Counted from the stretch's first letter, positions 41,463-50,746 are shown. The stretch: DNA of 64,000 bases from Tatlockia sp. (GCA_013697725.1 JACCWI010000024.1:278705-342704); one strand, 5' to 3'. Program-made: numbers and translations. Notes: generated by a model not told the origin, from the sequence alone.

Positions 41463-41641
41463 GGCTTTAAAGTAAGTTCTTTGTGATTAGCTACTTCAAT
41501 TAAAGCAAGTGATTCCCTAAGGCTTTGATTGAGGGCTTGGCTTAAATGCCACTGTTGAGTTAATAAAGCAAGAGAAGTACCGCTTATTAATAATAAGGCT
41601 ATCAGGATTTCAATATATGAAAACCCTTTTAATTTATTCAT
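41459..41641 (-). CDS. PilV-like minor pilin, very short (60 aa)
   Basis: A prepilin-like protein with MNKLKGFSYIEILIALLLIS: leader, Gly-Phe cleavage site, Glu5 and the hydrophobic helix. The total is only 60 aa, so after the helix almost no globular domain remains (usual PilV is 130-190 aa). The ATG at 41641 has AGGA eight bases upstream, and the frame is closed before the PilW-like start, with a four-base overlap that preserves coupling. It is either a natural minimal pilin or a truncated but retained one. Confidence 0.6.
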   Translation of the reverse strand: MNKLKGFSYIEILIALLLISGTSLALLTQQWHLSQALNQSLRESLALIEVANHKELTLKP

Positions 41642-41733
41642 ATTCCATTCCTGAGATTGCTTTGCCGCCCATAGGTTACGTTTGTAGAATAGCAATGGCA
41701 AGTGCTAAGATGAAAAATGGATTTTAATGCTCT

Positions 41734-41747
41734 GGAGAGCGAACTTG
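41734..41747 (+). promoter_or_regulatory. Ribosome-binding site that fixes the hisC start at TTG
   Basis: GGAG (41734-41737) lies seven bases before TTG (41745-41747). The alternative ATG at 41727 has no good Shine-Dalgarno, and its extra residues MLWRAN are not seen in HisC, which normally opens with a short M-x-CDF/Y stretch. Confidence 0.55.
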
Positions 41748-42857
41748 GCTTGCGACTATTACAATTTACCTCATTTTGGTATTCGTTCTTTGAATCCCTA
41801 TATTCCGGGAAAATCAATTGAAGAATTAATGCGGGAGAAAAACTTAAAAAATATCATTAAGCTTGCATCGAATGAAAATCCTTTAGGCTGTAGCCCTCTA
41901 GCTCTTGAGGCTTTGGCTAAACTATCGGGCCTACAAATAGCAACCTATCCCTCTCCAAAAAATCACCCTTTAACCGCTAAGCTCAGCCAAAAATTAGGTA
42001 TTAAAGACGATATGATTACTTTAGGTGATGGTAGCGACTTATTATTCTTTTTCTTATTGGTAACTTTTGCCTTAGCAACTGGCAAACACATTATGACTCA
42101 TGATTATGCATTTCTTTCTTTTGAAATTCAGGCACAAACTTTAAATATACCCACGCTTAAAATTGCGTTAAATCCCGATTGGAAGGTAAATATTGACACG
42201 ATTATTCAAGCTACTAGTGAAGAAACAGCTCTAATCTTCTTGGCTAATCCCAACAATCCTACTGGCTTATTAATTCCATTAAATGAAATTGAAAGGCTTT
42301 TGACCAAGATCCCAACTTCCACCCTTCTTATTTTAGATGAAGCTTATTTTGAATATGCTTATGGCAAAGAGGATAAAAACGCAATTGCTCTTCTTTCCAG
42401 TTACTCTAATTTGGTTATCACTCGTACTTTTTCCAAGGCCTATGGAATGGCAGGATTACGCTTGGGCTACGCTCTGGCAAATTCTGAAATTACTGAATTA
42501 CTTCATCGAGTTCAACCCCCTTTTGCTGTCAATTGTGCAGCCTTAACCGCGGCTTATGCGGCCTTGGATGATAATGATTTTATTATGCAAAGTTTAGAAT
42601 TAAACAAACTGGGTATGCGGCAACTTCAAGATAATTTAAATCGCCTCAAAATAAAACATCTACCTTCTACCTGTAATTTTGTTACCATTGATTGTCAAAG
42701 AGATGCCCAAGAAATTTATCAAAGCTTGCTCGGCCAAGGAATTATTGTAAGACCTTTAGAACAATATGGTCTTCCTAATCATTTAAGAATAAGCATTGGT
42801 AAGCCTGAGCATAATTATCGGTTAATTGATAACCTGCAAAATATTTTCATAAAATAA
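41745..42857 (+). CDS. hisC: Histidinol-phosphate aminotransferase
   Basis: PLP enzyme converting imidazole-acetol phosphate to histidinol phosphate. The N-terminal segment ACDYYNLPHFGIRSLNPYIP leads to PGKSIEEL, followed by KLASNENPLG, YPSPKNHPL, the aspartate loop LDEAYFEYA, and the PLP-Lys segment TRTFSKAYGMAGLRLGYA (Lys231). The C-terminal arginine motif LRISIGKPEHN is present. Length 370 aa with the TTG start chosen from its ribosome-binding site. It is followed 18 bases later by phhB and is divergent from the minor pilin genes. Confidence 0.93.
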   Translation: MACDYYNLPHFGIRSLNPYIPGKSIEELMREKNLKNIIKLASNENPLGCSPLALEALAKLSGLQIATYPSPKNHPLTAKLSQKLGIKDDMITLGDGSDLLFFFLLVTFALATGKHIMTHDYAFLSFEIQAQTLNIPTLKIALNPDWKVNIDTIIQATSEETALIFLANPNNPTGLLIPLNEIERLLTKIPTSTLLILDEAYFEYAYGKEDKNAIALLSSYSNLVITRTFSKAYGMAGLRLGYALANSEITELLHRVQPPFAVNCAALTAAYAALDDNDFIMQSLELNKLGMRQLQDNLNRLKIKHLPSTCNFVTIDCQRDAQEIYQSLLGQGIIVRPLEQYGLPNHLRISIGKPEHNYRLIDNLQNIFIK

Positions 42858-42875
42858 ACTAGAAGGAGTTTAAAA

Positions 42876-43208
42876 GTGAAATCTGATTTAAGCCAGAAAC
42901 ATTGTGAATCCTGCGAAGGAATTGGTAAAGCCCTTAACCCAGATCAAATTCAAAACCTCATGCCTCAACTTGATAAAAATTGGCAAGTTCAAGGAGATAT
43001 ATTACTTAAGCGTTCATTTTCCTTTGCAAACTTTTATGAAACAATGGCCTTTGCTAATGCTTTAGCTTGGATTGCTAATACAGAAAATCATCATCCTGAT
43101 TTAGAACTGGGCTATAATTATTGCCACGTTAGTTTTATGACCCATTCACTTAAAGGATTAACTCAAAATGATTTTATCTGTGCAGCCAAACTTGACGCTT
43201 TAATGTAA
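42876..43208 (+). CDS. phhB: Pterin-4a-carbinolamine dehydratase
   Basis: Recycles the pterin cofactor of phenylalanine hydroxylase; a small alpha/beta protein of 110 aa. The signature reads AWIANTENHHPDLELGYNYC, followed by VSFMTHSLKGLT, containing the conserved His-His-Pro and the TH-x3-GLT tail. It starts with GTG and AAGGAG seven bases upstream. Cotranscribed with hisC. Confidence 0.93.
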   Translation: MKSDLSQKHCESCEGIGKALNPDQIQNLMPQLDKNWQVQGDILLKRSFSFANFYETMAFANALAWIANTENHHPDLELGYNYCHVSFMTHSLKGLTQNDFICAAKLDALM

Positions 43209-43230
43209 TAGCACAGCTCATCGGCATAAA

Positions 43231-43260
43231 TAATAAAAGGGCTAATTAGCCCTTTTATTA
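43231..43260. terminator. Bidirectional terminator between phhB and secF
   Basis: AATAAAAGGGCT (43232-43243) pairs exactly with AGCCCTTTTATT (43248-43259) around AATT; A- and T-rich flanks serve both directions. It separates the convergent phhB and secF transcripts. Confidence 0.8.
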
Positions 43261-43284
43261 TTTATACTATTTGGTTAGTAAGAC

Positions 43285-44205
43285 TTAAGGCCTTTCATCA
43301 ATTTCTTTGCGCTGTGAGGGAAGAAAATCTTTTCTATCAAGCCCCATTACCACTGCCAAGGCACCGGCAACATAAATGGATGAGTATGTACCGATGACTA
43401 TACCTATAATGAGCGCTAAAGCAAAACCACGAATTGTTTCACCGCCATAAATGAACAAAGCAACAACAACAAAAAGTGTTAAAACCGATGTCATTATCGT
43501 TCTTGACAGAGTTTGGTTAATGGAAGTATTCATGATTTCTAAAGGACTTGTTCGACGAATCTTTATAAAATTCTCTCGCACCCGATCAAAGACCACTATT
43601 GTATCGTTTAGAGAATAACCAATAACAGCTAATAATCCAGCCAGAGCTTTTAAATCAAACTCAATACCAAACATTGCAAAAACACCAAGAATGAGAATTG
43701 GATCATGTATTAAAGCCACCGCAGAACTCACTGCCAAACGGTATTCGAAACGCATCGCAATGTAAATCATCGTAGCGAGTAAGGAAACAATAATAGCCAA
43801 AGCACCCTTGGTTGCTAACTCCTGCCCTACTTGAGGTCCTACAAAATCTACACGCTGTTTAATCGCACCAGGTAACTGAGCCATAACTTTATCAACCAGC
43901 AAACTTTGATCGAGATCAGCCCGCGGTGCAATGCTTATTAAAACATCTCTGGAGGTACCATAGCTCACAACTTGGGCTTCTTTAAACCCCACTTTATAAA
44001 GATTTTCACGGATTAAAGTTAAATCAGCAGCCTGATTTGGAAAGGTTGCCTCAATCTGGGTGCCACCAGTAAAATCTAATCCCCACTTCAAGCCATTTGA
44101 AAACAAAGCAGCAAGAGAGACTACAAAAATAAGCGCAGAAAATAAAGCAGTCCACTTGCGTGCACCCATAAAATCTACGTTTGAATTTGGATTAAAAAAT
44201 TCCAT
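43285..44205 (-). CDS. secF: Protein translocase subunit SecF
   Basis: Inner-membrane subunit that uses the proton gradient to complete protein export. GLDFTGGTQIEATF near residue 33 and the six membrane segments, with VIGYSLNDTIVVFDRVREN and GALAVVMGLDRKDFL, are characteristic. Length 306 aa. It lies 12 bases downstream of secD in the yajC-secD-secF operon. Confidence 0.96.
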   Translation of the reverse strand: MEFFNPNSNVDFMGARKWTALFSALIFVVSLAALFSNGLKWGLDFTGGTQIEATFPNQAADLTLIRENLYKVGFKEAQVVSYGTSRDVLISIAPRADLDQSLLVDKVMAQLPGAIKQRVDFVGPQVGQELATKGALAIIVSLLATMIYIAMRFEYRLAVSSAVALIHDPILILGVFAMFGIEFDLKALAGLLAVIGYSLNDTIVVFDRVRENFIKIRRTSPLEIMNTSINQTLSRTIMTSVLTLFVVVALFIYGGETIRGFALALIIGIVIGTYSSIYVAGALAVVMGLDRKDFLPSQRKEIDERP

Positions 44206-44217
44206 CTAAGCCTCGTT

Positions 44218-46074
44218 TTAAATACCAATTGATAATTTTTTCACATTACGACTGCCATAATACCAATTCACAATGGAACGCGTGTAGGTGATGCTAGTTA
44301 ACATGGAAGTGAGTAACCCTAGACATAGAATCACTGCAAAACCACGAATAGGTCCAGTCCCAATTGCAAACAAAATAATACCCACAATTAGAGTAGTGAC
44401 GTTGGCATCAATAATTGTCGAGAAAGCTCGATCATAGCCTGCATAAATTGCTGCCTGGGGTGAAAGGCCATTACGCAACTCTTCTCGAATTCTCTCATAG
44501 ATAAGTACATTAGCATCCACTGCCATACCCACGGTTAGTACAAAGCCCGCTATTCCAGGTAAGGTAAGAGTTGCGCCGATAATTGACATCACAGCAGCTA
44601 GCAAAATCAAATTTAGAAAAAGCGCTATATTGGCAACTAAACCGAAGAAATGATAATAAACCAACATTAATATAAGGATTAAACCCATCCCCACTTGCAA
44701 GGACACCATACCACGACGAATATTTTCTTTACCCAGAGAAGGACCTACCGTGCGTTCTTCAACGGGATAGATTGAAGCAGGTAAGGCTCCAGCTCGAAGT
44801 AATAGAGCTAAGTTAGCCGCCTCTTTGCCGTCAACTAGTCCTGTAATCTGGAAACTATTACCTAAAGCATTTTGGATAACCGGTGCTGAAATTACTCTAT
44901 CTTCGCGCTTGGATATACGCTTTTCTTCGCCATTTATCATTTGTGAGGAAATTTTAGTATCCACATAAACAATGGCCATGCGCTTGCCGATATTTTCGCG
45001 TGTGATTTTAGTAAATAATGATTCACCACCGCCACCTAATTGTATTTGCACAGCAGGTGATGCGGTTTGTTGATCAAAACTGGAGACCGCAGAGGTGATT
45101 GAATCGCCACTTAAGACCACTTGACGCTTTAGAAGAATAGGCTGGCCATCCATCAGGTATAATTTACTATTAACAGGAACCGCACCAGTTTGCTTCGCTA
45201 CCTGGGCATCATGCTCTTGGTCAACTAAATAAAATTGTAGGGTTGCTGTGCCACCAAGAATTTGTTTAGCCCTTGCCGCATCTTGAATACCAGGCAAATC
45301 AACTCCAACTCGAGTAGCACCTTGTTGTTGAACCACCGCTTCGCCAATCCCTAATTCATTAACGCGATTACGGAGAATTGTCATAGTCTGCTCAATAGTA
45401 TTTTGACGAATACTATTTAATTCTGAGGGTGAAAGATTAGCAGTAATGACACTAGTGGCATCTGATTTACTTAAAATCAGATTTGAAAATTTTTCTTTAA
45501 TTTCATTAAAAGCAGAGCTCATTATCTCAGAGTTACGGAAATGTACATCAATTCCTTTGCCTGCTAAATAGCGAATGCCCGAGTAGCGGATATCGGCCTC
45601 ACGCAAATTTTGGCCTATACCTTTCATAAGTCCTTCGTAGCGTCGAGCAATTACACTATCCACATCAACTTCTAAAAGGAAATGTACACCACCTCGAAGA
45701 TCCAAACCTTGCTTCATGGGTTCAGCGCCAATTTTAGAAAACCAACCAGGCGTAGCAGGGGCTAAATTTAAAGCTACTGTGTATTTTGAATCGAGACCGT
45801 TTTTAATAACATCGCGGGCTAACAATTGATTATCAGTCGAGCGAAAACGTACCTCAACTTTATCGTTAGCAGTTGCAATCTTAAGGTGAGGAATTTTAGC
45901 CTCATCTAATAAAGCTTGAACTTGCTGTGACAGTTGATCTAAATCAGAACCGGATTGAGATGAAACCTGAACAGCAGGATCTTCACTGTATAAATTAGGT
46001 ATCGCATAAAATAAGCCAATTAAAGCAATTACAACCAAGGCTATATTTTTCCAAAGTGGATATTTATTCTGCAT
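44218..46074 (-). CDS. secD: Protein translocase subunit SecD
   Basis: Partner of SecF, 618 aa. The N-terminal membrane segment and MKQGLDLRGGVHFLLEVDVD open the first periplasmic domain, followed by RVNELGIGEAVVQQQGATR and VDLPGIQDAARAKQILG. The C-terminal six-span block has FVLTVGMAVDANVLIYERIR with the conserved Asp. Full length; sits between yajC and secF. Confidence 0.96.
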   Translation of the reverse strand: MQNKYPLWKNIALVVIALIGLFYAIPNLYSEDPAVQVSSQSGSDLDQLSQQVQALLDEAKIPHLKIATANDKVEVRFRSTDNQLLARDVIKNGLDSKYTVALNLAPATPGWFSKIGAEPMKQGLDLRGGVHFLLEVDVDSVIARRYEGLMKGIGQNLREADIRYSGIRYLAGKGIDVHFRNSEIMSSAFNEIKEKFSNLILSKSDATSVITANLSPSELNSIRQNTIEQTMTILRNRVNELGIGEAVVQQQGATRVGVDLPGIQDAARAKQILGGTATLQFYLVDQEHDAQVAKQTGAVPVNSKLYLMDGQPILLKRQVVLSGDSITSAVSSFDQQTASPAVQIQLGGGGESLFTKITRENIGKRMAIVYVDTKISSQMINGEEKRISKREDRVISAPVIQNALGNSFQITGLVDGKEAANLALLLRAGALPASIYPVEERTVGPSLGKENIRRGMVSLQVGMGLILILMLVYYHFFGLVANIALFLNLILLAAVMSIIGATLTLPGIAGFVLTVGMAVDANVLIYERIREELRNGLSPQAAIYAGYDRAFSTIIDANVTTLIVGIILFAIGTGPIRGFAVILCLGLLTSMLTSITYTRSIVNWYYGSRNVKKLSIGI

Positions 46075-46095
46075 ATATTTGTCCCTGAATCTAAC

Positions 46096-46428
46096 TTAAA
46101 GGGATTTAAGAGTGCCCTTTGGCAAAACTGTGCTTACTGCACCGCGTTGTATACTAATTTCGACACCTTCACTGAGGGCAAGTTTAATATACTGTTCATC
46201 GATAGATACAACCTTACCGAGTATGCCGCCTGAAGTAACAATTTCGTCGCCTTTTTTTAAATTACCGACTAAGGCTCGATGTTCTTTCGCACGTTTACTT
46301 TGAGGTCTAATCAGCATGAAATAAAATACAATAAAGATAGCAACAATCATTATCAACGAAAAAGTTCCATCAGTTTGTGCAGCTGGAGTTGTACCAGCAG
46401 CTAAAGCATCATTAATTAAAAAACTCAT
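46096..46428 (-). CDS. yajC: Sec translocase accessory protein YajC
   Basis: Single-span accessory protein of the SecDF complex, 110 aa. The segment LIMIVAIFIVFYFMLIRPQS is the anchor with its RPQ signature, followed by KKGDEIVTSGGILGKVVSID. The ATG has GGAGAG five bases upstream. First gene of yajC-secD-secF, downstream of the TGT-like gene by about 100 bases. Confidence 0.95.
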   Translation of the reverse strand: MSFLINDALAAGTTPAAQTDGTFSLIMIVAIFIVFYFMLIRPQSKRAKEHRALVGNLKKGDEIVTSGGILGKVVSIDEQYIKLALSEGVEISIQRGAVSTVLPKGTLKSL

Positions 46429-46534
46429 CCCACTCTCCTAAACTAATTTGGATTTTTCAAGGGTAGCCCAAGTAGCGAGACATAATAGCGAGAATTCTTT
46501 CCTAGGTAAATGAAGTCTCAGGAATTTCATCAAA

Positions 46535-47371
46535 CTAAGCCTTAGTTTCTATTCGACCTTTGTAATAATGTGCATTATGATGAATTAGAAACCGATGGCA
46601 GAGTAAAGGTGTGTGTAAATATAAATGGTGGAGATAGGCTCGTGTTAATTTTTGCGTACAAGTTGGACAGGTACAGTTTGAGCTAATGAGTTTATGCTGA
46701 TGCGCCATTTCACTATCAAGCAAATTAAAGCTGCTATCCTCATCATAAATCTGGCCCCTTAGCGCATCATTGCTCGGCAGATTTGACTCAAGATAAGAGG
46801 CGCCTCCCTCCATCAACTTTTTTGCTTGAATAAGAGTAAATAGTCCTGATAAATAAGTAGGACAACTATATTGCTTAAACTGGTTATAAAAATCGTCGAA
46901 AGATTTGGTTGAGTCATAAACTAAACTTATGCCAAAATCATTCATTTTTTTCGCCGTTAAGAAATCCTTTTCAGGTACAAAAAGCTTAACCGACGAAGGA
47001 AAAGATATAGGTTGCTCAGCCAAATAGCCAATAAAACCCTCTGGTAGAATTACTATATCAGCCTCTAGTTTTATAATCAGTGCAAAAAGCTCGGGCTGAC
47101 TTATAGTTAACATAGTACCGTCGTAAAGTGAGCGAAATTTATGAACACCTTCAGCATTAGCAAGGGGCAAGGATGCATTTAAAATTAGACCCTTGGACCA
47201 GGCACAATAACTTTGTAAATTCGCAAAAGATCTCAGCAACGAAAATCCCGGTTTCATAAGTAAGCTTTGGAGTTGAAATGCCAAAGCATTGATACCAATT
47301 TCTTGCCAATTAGCCATAGTTAGGCATGAACCAGATTGGCTAGTTGCTATAGGAATATATCCATGATTCAT
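46535..47371 (-). CDS. tRNA-guanine transglycosylase-like protein lacking catalytic residues
   Basis: A 278-aa protein in the place where tgt normally lies, between queA and yajC. It aligns by pattern with bacterial TGT: YIPIATSQSGSCLTMANWQE for the PVGTxGTVK region, FQLQSLLMKPGFSLLRSFA for NTYHLxLRPG, and near the end CTCPTCTQKLTRAYLHHLY then HHN, which keeps the zinc C-x-C-x2-C and His ligands (Cys233, 235, 238, His265). But TDSGGFQV, with a catalytic Asp, is LNASLPLA, and the nucleophile segment FDCVMPTR reads LESNLPSN, so Asp becomes Glu195. It is also about 90 residues shorter. A transglycosylase activity is unlikely; a partner or pseudoenzyme role is possible. ATG at 47371 has AAGGA upstream. 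Confidence 0.75.
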   Translation of the reverse strand: MNHGYIPIATSQSGSCLTMANWQEIGINALAFQLQSLLMKPGFSLLRSFANLQSYCAWSKGLILNASLPLANAEGVHKFRSLYDGTMLTISQPELFALIIKLEADIVILPEGFIGYLAEQPISFPSSVKLFVPEKDFLTAKKMNDFGISLVYDSTKSFDDFYNQFKQYSCPTYLSGLFTLIQAKKLMEGGASYLESNLPSNDALRGQIYDEDSSFNLLDSEMAHQHKLISSNCTCPTCTQKLTRAYLHHLYLHTPLLCHRFLIHHNAHYYKGRIETKA

Positions 47372-47392
47372 AGGTTTCCTTAACAAAAAGAT

Positions 47393-48406
47393 CTAAAGCA
47401 ACAAACTCGCATCGCCATAACTGAAAAAGCGATAACCTTGCTGAATTGCTTCATGATAAAGCTCCATAGTTTGTTTATGGCCTATAAAAGCTGACACCAG
47501 CATGACCAAAGTTGATTCGGGTAGGTGAAAATTAGTCATTAGGCCATTGCAAATTTGAAACTTATAACCAGGATAGATAAAGATATTGGTATCACCAGTG
47601 CAAGGTTTGAGAATTCCATTTAAGGCTGCTGATTCTAAACTTCGCAAAACAGTTGTGCCGCCAGCAATAACTCGTTTTCCTGCAGCTCGAGTTTCGTTCA
47701 CCGCTTGGCAAAGTTCCTTACTAATAATAAATTGCTCGCTATGCATCTTATGGTCTGCAAGCGAATCACAGCGCACCGGCCGGAAAGTGCCAGCACCCAC
47801 ATGTAAAGTGGAATAAGCAATGCGTATGCCTTTAGTTTTTATTTGTTCCAGTAATTGGTCATCAAAATGTAAACCGGCAGTAGGGGCAGCTACTGAACCT
47901 TTATGCAAGGCATAGACTGTTTGGTACCGCTCAGAATCTGCTGCTTCATCGGGGCGATTAATATATAGGGGTAAGGGAATATGACCTATCTGTTGCAGCA
48001 TCAGATCAACATCGCCAAATACGCGACAATAATATAAATCGTCAGGCTTGGAAAGCACTTCAATCTGCCAACCCTTATCCAGATAAAGTAAAGTTCCAGC
48101 TTTAGGCGATTTACTTGCCTTAATATGAGCAAGAAAGCAATTATCTCCCAATAAACGCTCCACCAAAAGCTCAATCTTACCGCCGCTTGCCTTCGTTCCG
48201 TAAAGGCGAGCTGGAATAACTTTAGAATTATTTAATACTAGTAAATCACCGGGTTCTAAAAAACTGGCTATTTCTTTAAATTGATGATGACTAACTTTAG
48301 ATGATTTACGATTATAAACCAAAAGGCGGGAGTCACTGCGCTTTGCCAGAGGATACTGTGCTATCAACTCATCAGGAAGCTCAAAATAAAAATCTTGTTT
48401 GTTCAT
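47393..48406 (-). CDS. queA: S-adenosylmethionine:tRNA ribosyltransferase-isomerase QueA
   Basis: Transfers the ribosyl part of SAM onto preQ1-modified tRNA to make epoxyqueuosine. FELPDELIAQYPLAKRSDSR is the family start, with VLNNSKVIPARLYG, SVAAPTAGLHFD and YSTLHVGAGTFRPVR following, and NFHLPESTLVMLVSAFIG near the end. Length 337 aa is normal, and it appears fully intact. It sits 21 bases upstream of the TGT-like gene, so queuosine synthesis would need an active Tgt elsewhere. Confidence 0.95.
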   Translation of the reverse strand: MNKQDFYFELPDELIAQYPLAKRSDSRLLVYNRKSSKVSHHQFKEIASFLEPGDLLVLNNSKVIPARLYGTKASGGKIELLVERLLGDNCFLAHIKASKSPKAGTLLYLDKGWQIEVLSKPDDLYYCRVFGDVDLMLQQIGHIPLPLYINRPDEAADSERYQTVYALHKGSVAAPTAGLHFDDQLLEQIKTKGIRIAYSTLHVGAGTFRPVRCDSLADHKMHSEQFIISKELCQAVNETRAAGKRVIAGGTTVLRSLESAALNGILKPCTGDTNIFIYPGYKFQICNGLMTNFHLPESTLVMLVSAFIGHKQTMELYHEAIQQGYRFFSYGDASLLL

Positions 48407-48482
48407 TTTAAACCTGGTAACAAAATGGCTTTATTATATACTCAAATGACCGAAATTAATTAGATGCATAAAGGAAATTATT

Positions 48483-48779
48483 ATGTTAGTAACTTTTTCT
48501 TGCCAGGAATACGAGAATATTACCATGTTTGGCGATATAGCTAAGCAACTTTTAATCTTAATGGGTCATAGTGGCACTATCCCCGGAGCTCTTAGTGCTG
48601 AGGAGATACCGCAAGCTTTGTCTGACTTAAAAAATAGATTAAAAAAGGCTAAAACAATAACTAACGAAGCCCAAAATGATGAAGAGGATGCGCCAATTAG
48701 TTTAGCTCATCGAGCAATTCCTTTGATTGGCATGCTTGAAGCCGCCTCCAAAGCGGAGAAACCCATTCTTTGGAGCTAG
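48483..48779 (+). CDS. DUF1840 family protein
   Basis: Small conserved proteobacterial protein (98 aa) of unknown role. It keeps the family signatures: YENITMFGDIAKQLLILMGH followed by SGTIPGAL, and near the C-terminus SLAHRAIPLIGMLEAASKA. A charged linker joins them. No signal peptide. Divergent from queA. Confidence 0.85.
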   Translation: MLVTFSCQEYENITMFGDIAKQLLILMGHSGTIPGALSAEEIPQALSDLKNRLKKAKTITNEAQNDEEDAPISLAHRAIPLIGMLEAASKAEKPILWS

Positions 48780-48889
48780 AATTTAGGAGCCGTTAGCATT
48801 TATTGAGGTAAATACTCTAAAGAGAAATGTTAACAGCCCCATAAAGGTTTCATGATAAGATAAACCAAATAATTTAAGTCATCTCAATT

Positions 48890-50734
48890 ATGTTAACTCT
48901 AAACCAAATTACCCTTTCTCGCGGTAATAAAATATTATTGACAAAAACCTCTGTAAGCTTGCATGAAAAGCAAAAAATTGGTTTGGTTGGTCATAATGGA
49001 TGTGGCAAATCAAGCCTTTTCAGTTTGATTTTAGGAACTCTAAGTGTCGATGAAGGTGAATGTTTACTCAACCCTCAACTTAGAATTAGTCATCTTGCCC
49101 AACATTTACCTGATAGCGAGGAGCCTGCACTCGATTTTGTTCTAAAAGGTGATGGAGAATATTGCAATCTAACACAACGGCTGAATTTAGCAGAGCTGGA
49201 AGCTAAACACGAAGTAGTTTTAAATTGTCATGAGTTACTTACTCAAACGGGTGGCTATAGCAAACCAGCAAAAGCAGCAATCATTATGTCAGGTCTAGGG
49301 TTTAGTGCAGAACAGCAAACCCGCTCTGTTAATAGTTTCTCTGGTGGTTGGCGTATGCGTCTTAGTCTTGCTCGCTGTCTTATGAAACCCGCTGATCTTT
49401 TGCTACTCGATGAACCTACGAACCATTTAGACATGGAAGCTATTTTTTGGCTCGAAAAATGGTTAAAACAAAGTCCCTGTAGTATTCTGCTAATTTCCCA
49501 TGATCGCGAATTTTTAGACGCCTTTGTTAGTCATATTCTTCATGTAGAACAACAGACTCTCAATCTATACAAGGGAAACTATAGTCGTTTTGAGCAAACT
49601 CGTGCTCAACAACTTGCACTGCAACAGCAAAGTTATGACAAACAACAACAAAAAATTGCCCACTTAATGACCTTTGTTGATCGCTTCAAAGCAAAGGCTT
49701 CAAAAGCTAAACAAGCGCAAAGCAGGCTCAATGCCGTGTCCAAAATGGATATCATTGCCAAGGCACAGGTTGATTCTCCTTTCTCATTCAGTTTTTATCC
49801 TTGTACTCAAACGGCCAATCCCCTTCTACGTGCTGAACAAGTATTTGCCGGTTATGAGCCGAATAAACCAATATTGAAGAAAATGGAACTCGTATTAAAT
49901 CCTGGTGACCGAATTGCTTTGCTGGGGCCCAATGGAGAAGGTAAATCTACCTTAATTAAAACCTTGACTGGCGCCTTAGCACCACTTTCTGGAAGTATTT
50001 ACCGTTCTAACAACTTACAAATAGGCTATTATGCACAGCACCAATTGGATGAGTTAAATTACCAACTTAGTCCGGTGGAAACAATCCAAGCCTTATCTCC
50101 TGATGCACGAGAACAATTAATTCGTGATTATTTAGGGGGATTTAATTTTATCGGGGACATGGCAAAAAAACCTATTCATCACTTCTCTGGGGGCGAAAAA
50201 GCAAGACTTGCTTTAGCAAAGCTTGTTTGGCAAAAACCCAATCTTTTATTACTCGATGAACCAACTAACCATCTTGATTTAGGTATGCGTGCTGCGATAG
50301 AAATTGCCTTACAAAGTTATGAGGGCGCAATAATTTTGATATCTCATGACCGCCATTTGCTACGAACCGCTGTTGATGATTTTTACCTTGTTTATCACCA
50401 AAGTTTGCAGCCCTTTAAAGGCGACCTGGACGATTATTATCAATGGCTACAGAGCAAAGAACCAAGCACTGAGGTAAGTCAATCACAAGCTGCAAATCAA
50501 TATCGTGAAAAGAAAATTTTAAATAATCGCTTAAAGAAGTTGGAACAACTAATTGCTCAACTTACAGCTCACCTTTCAGAACTCGAAACCAAGCTTGCTG
50601 ATGTAACTTTATACGAAGAAAACAAGAAACAACAATTACAAACTCTTTTAGTACAACAAAAAAAATGGCAATTTGAGTTAAACGAAGTGGAAGAAGAATG
50701 GCTAGAAATAGTTAATTGCCTGGAGATCCTCTAA
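48890..50734 (+). CDS. ABC-F family ATPase (YheS-like)
   Basis: Soluble protein of 614 aa with two tandem ABC domains and no membrane segment. The first domain has Walker A GHNGCGKSS, signature SFSGGWRMRLSLAR and Walker B LLLLDEPTNHLD; the second has GPNGEGKST, FSGGEKARLALAK and LLLLDEPTNHLD. The interdomain linker is a charged coiled coil (LMTFVDRFKAKASKAKQAQ), as in ABC-F ribosome-binding ATPases. The C-terminal coiled coil is as in YheS/Uup. The YheS type is favoured by the opening LTLNQITLSRGNKILL. Role: ribosome stall relief or translation modulation. Confidence 0.9.
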   Translation: MLTLNQITLSRGNKILLTKTSVSLHEKQKIGLVGHNGCGKSSLFSLILGTLSVDEGECLLNPQLRISHLAQHLPDSEEPALDFVLKGDGEYCNLTQRLNLAELEAKHEVVLNCHELLTQTGGYSKPAKAAIIMSGLGFSAEQQTRSVNSFSGGWRMRLSLARCLMKPADLLLLDEPTNHLDMEAIFWLEKWLKQSPCSILLISHDREFLDAFVSHILHVEQQTLNLYKGNYSRFEQTRAQQLALQQQSYDKQQQKIAHLMTFVDRFKAKASKAKQAQSRLNAVSKMDIIAKAQVDSPFSFSFYPCTQTANPLLRAEQVFAGYEPNKPILKKMELVLNPGDRIALLGPNGEGKSTLIKTLTGALAPLSGSIYRSNNLQIGYYAQHQLDELNYQLSPVETIQALSPDAREQLIRDYLGGFNFIGDMAKKPIHHFSGGEKARLALAKLVWQKPNLLLLDEPTNHLDLGMRAAIEIALQSYEGAIILISHDRHLLRTAVDDFYLVYHQSLQPFKGDLDDYYQWLQSKEPSTEVSQSQAANQYREKKILNNRLKKLEQLIAQLTAHLSELETKLADVTLYEENKKQQLQTLLVQQKKWQFELNEVEEEWLEIVNCLEIL

Positions 50735-50746
50735 AATCTTAGACTG

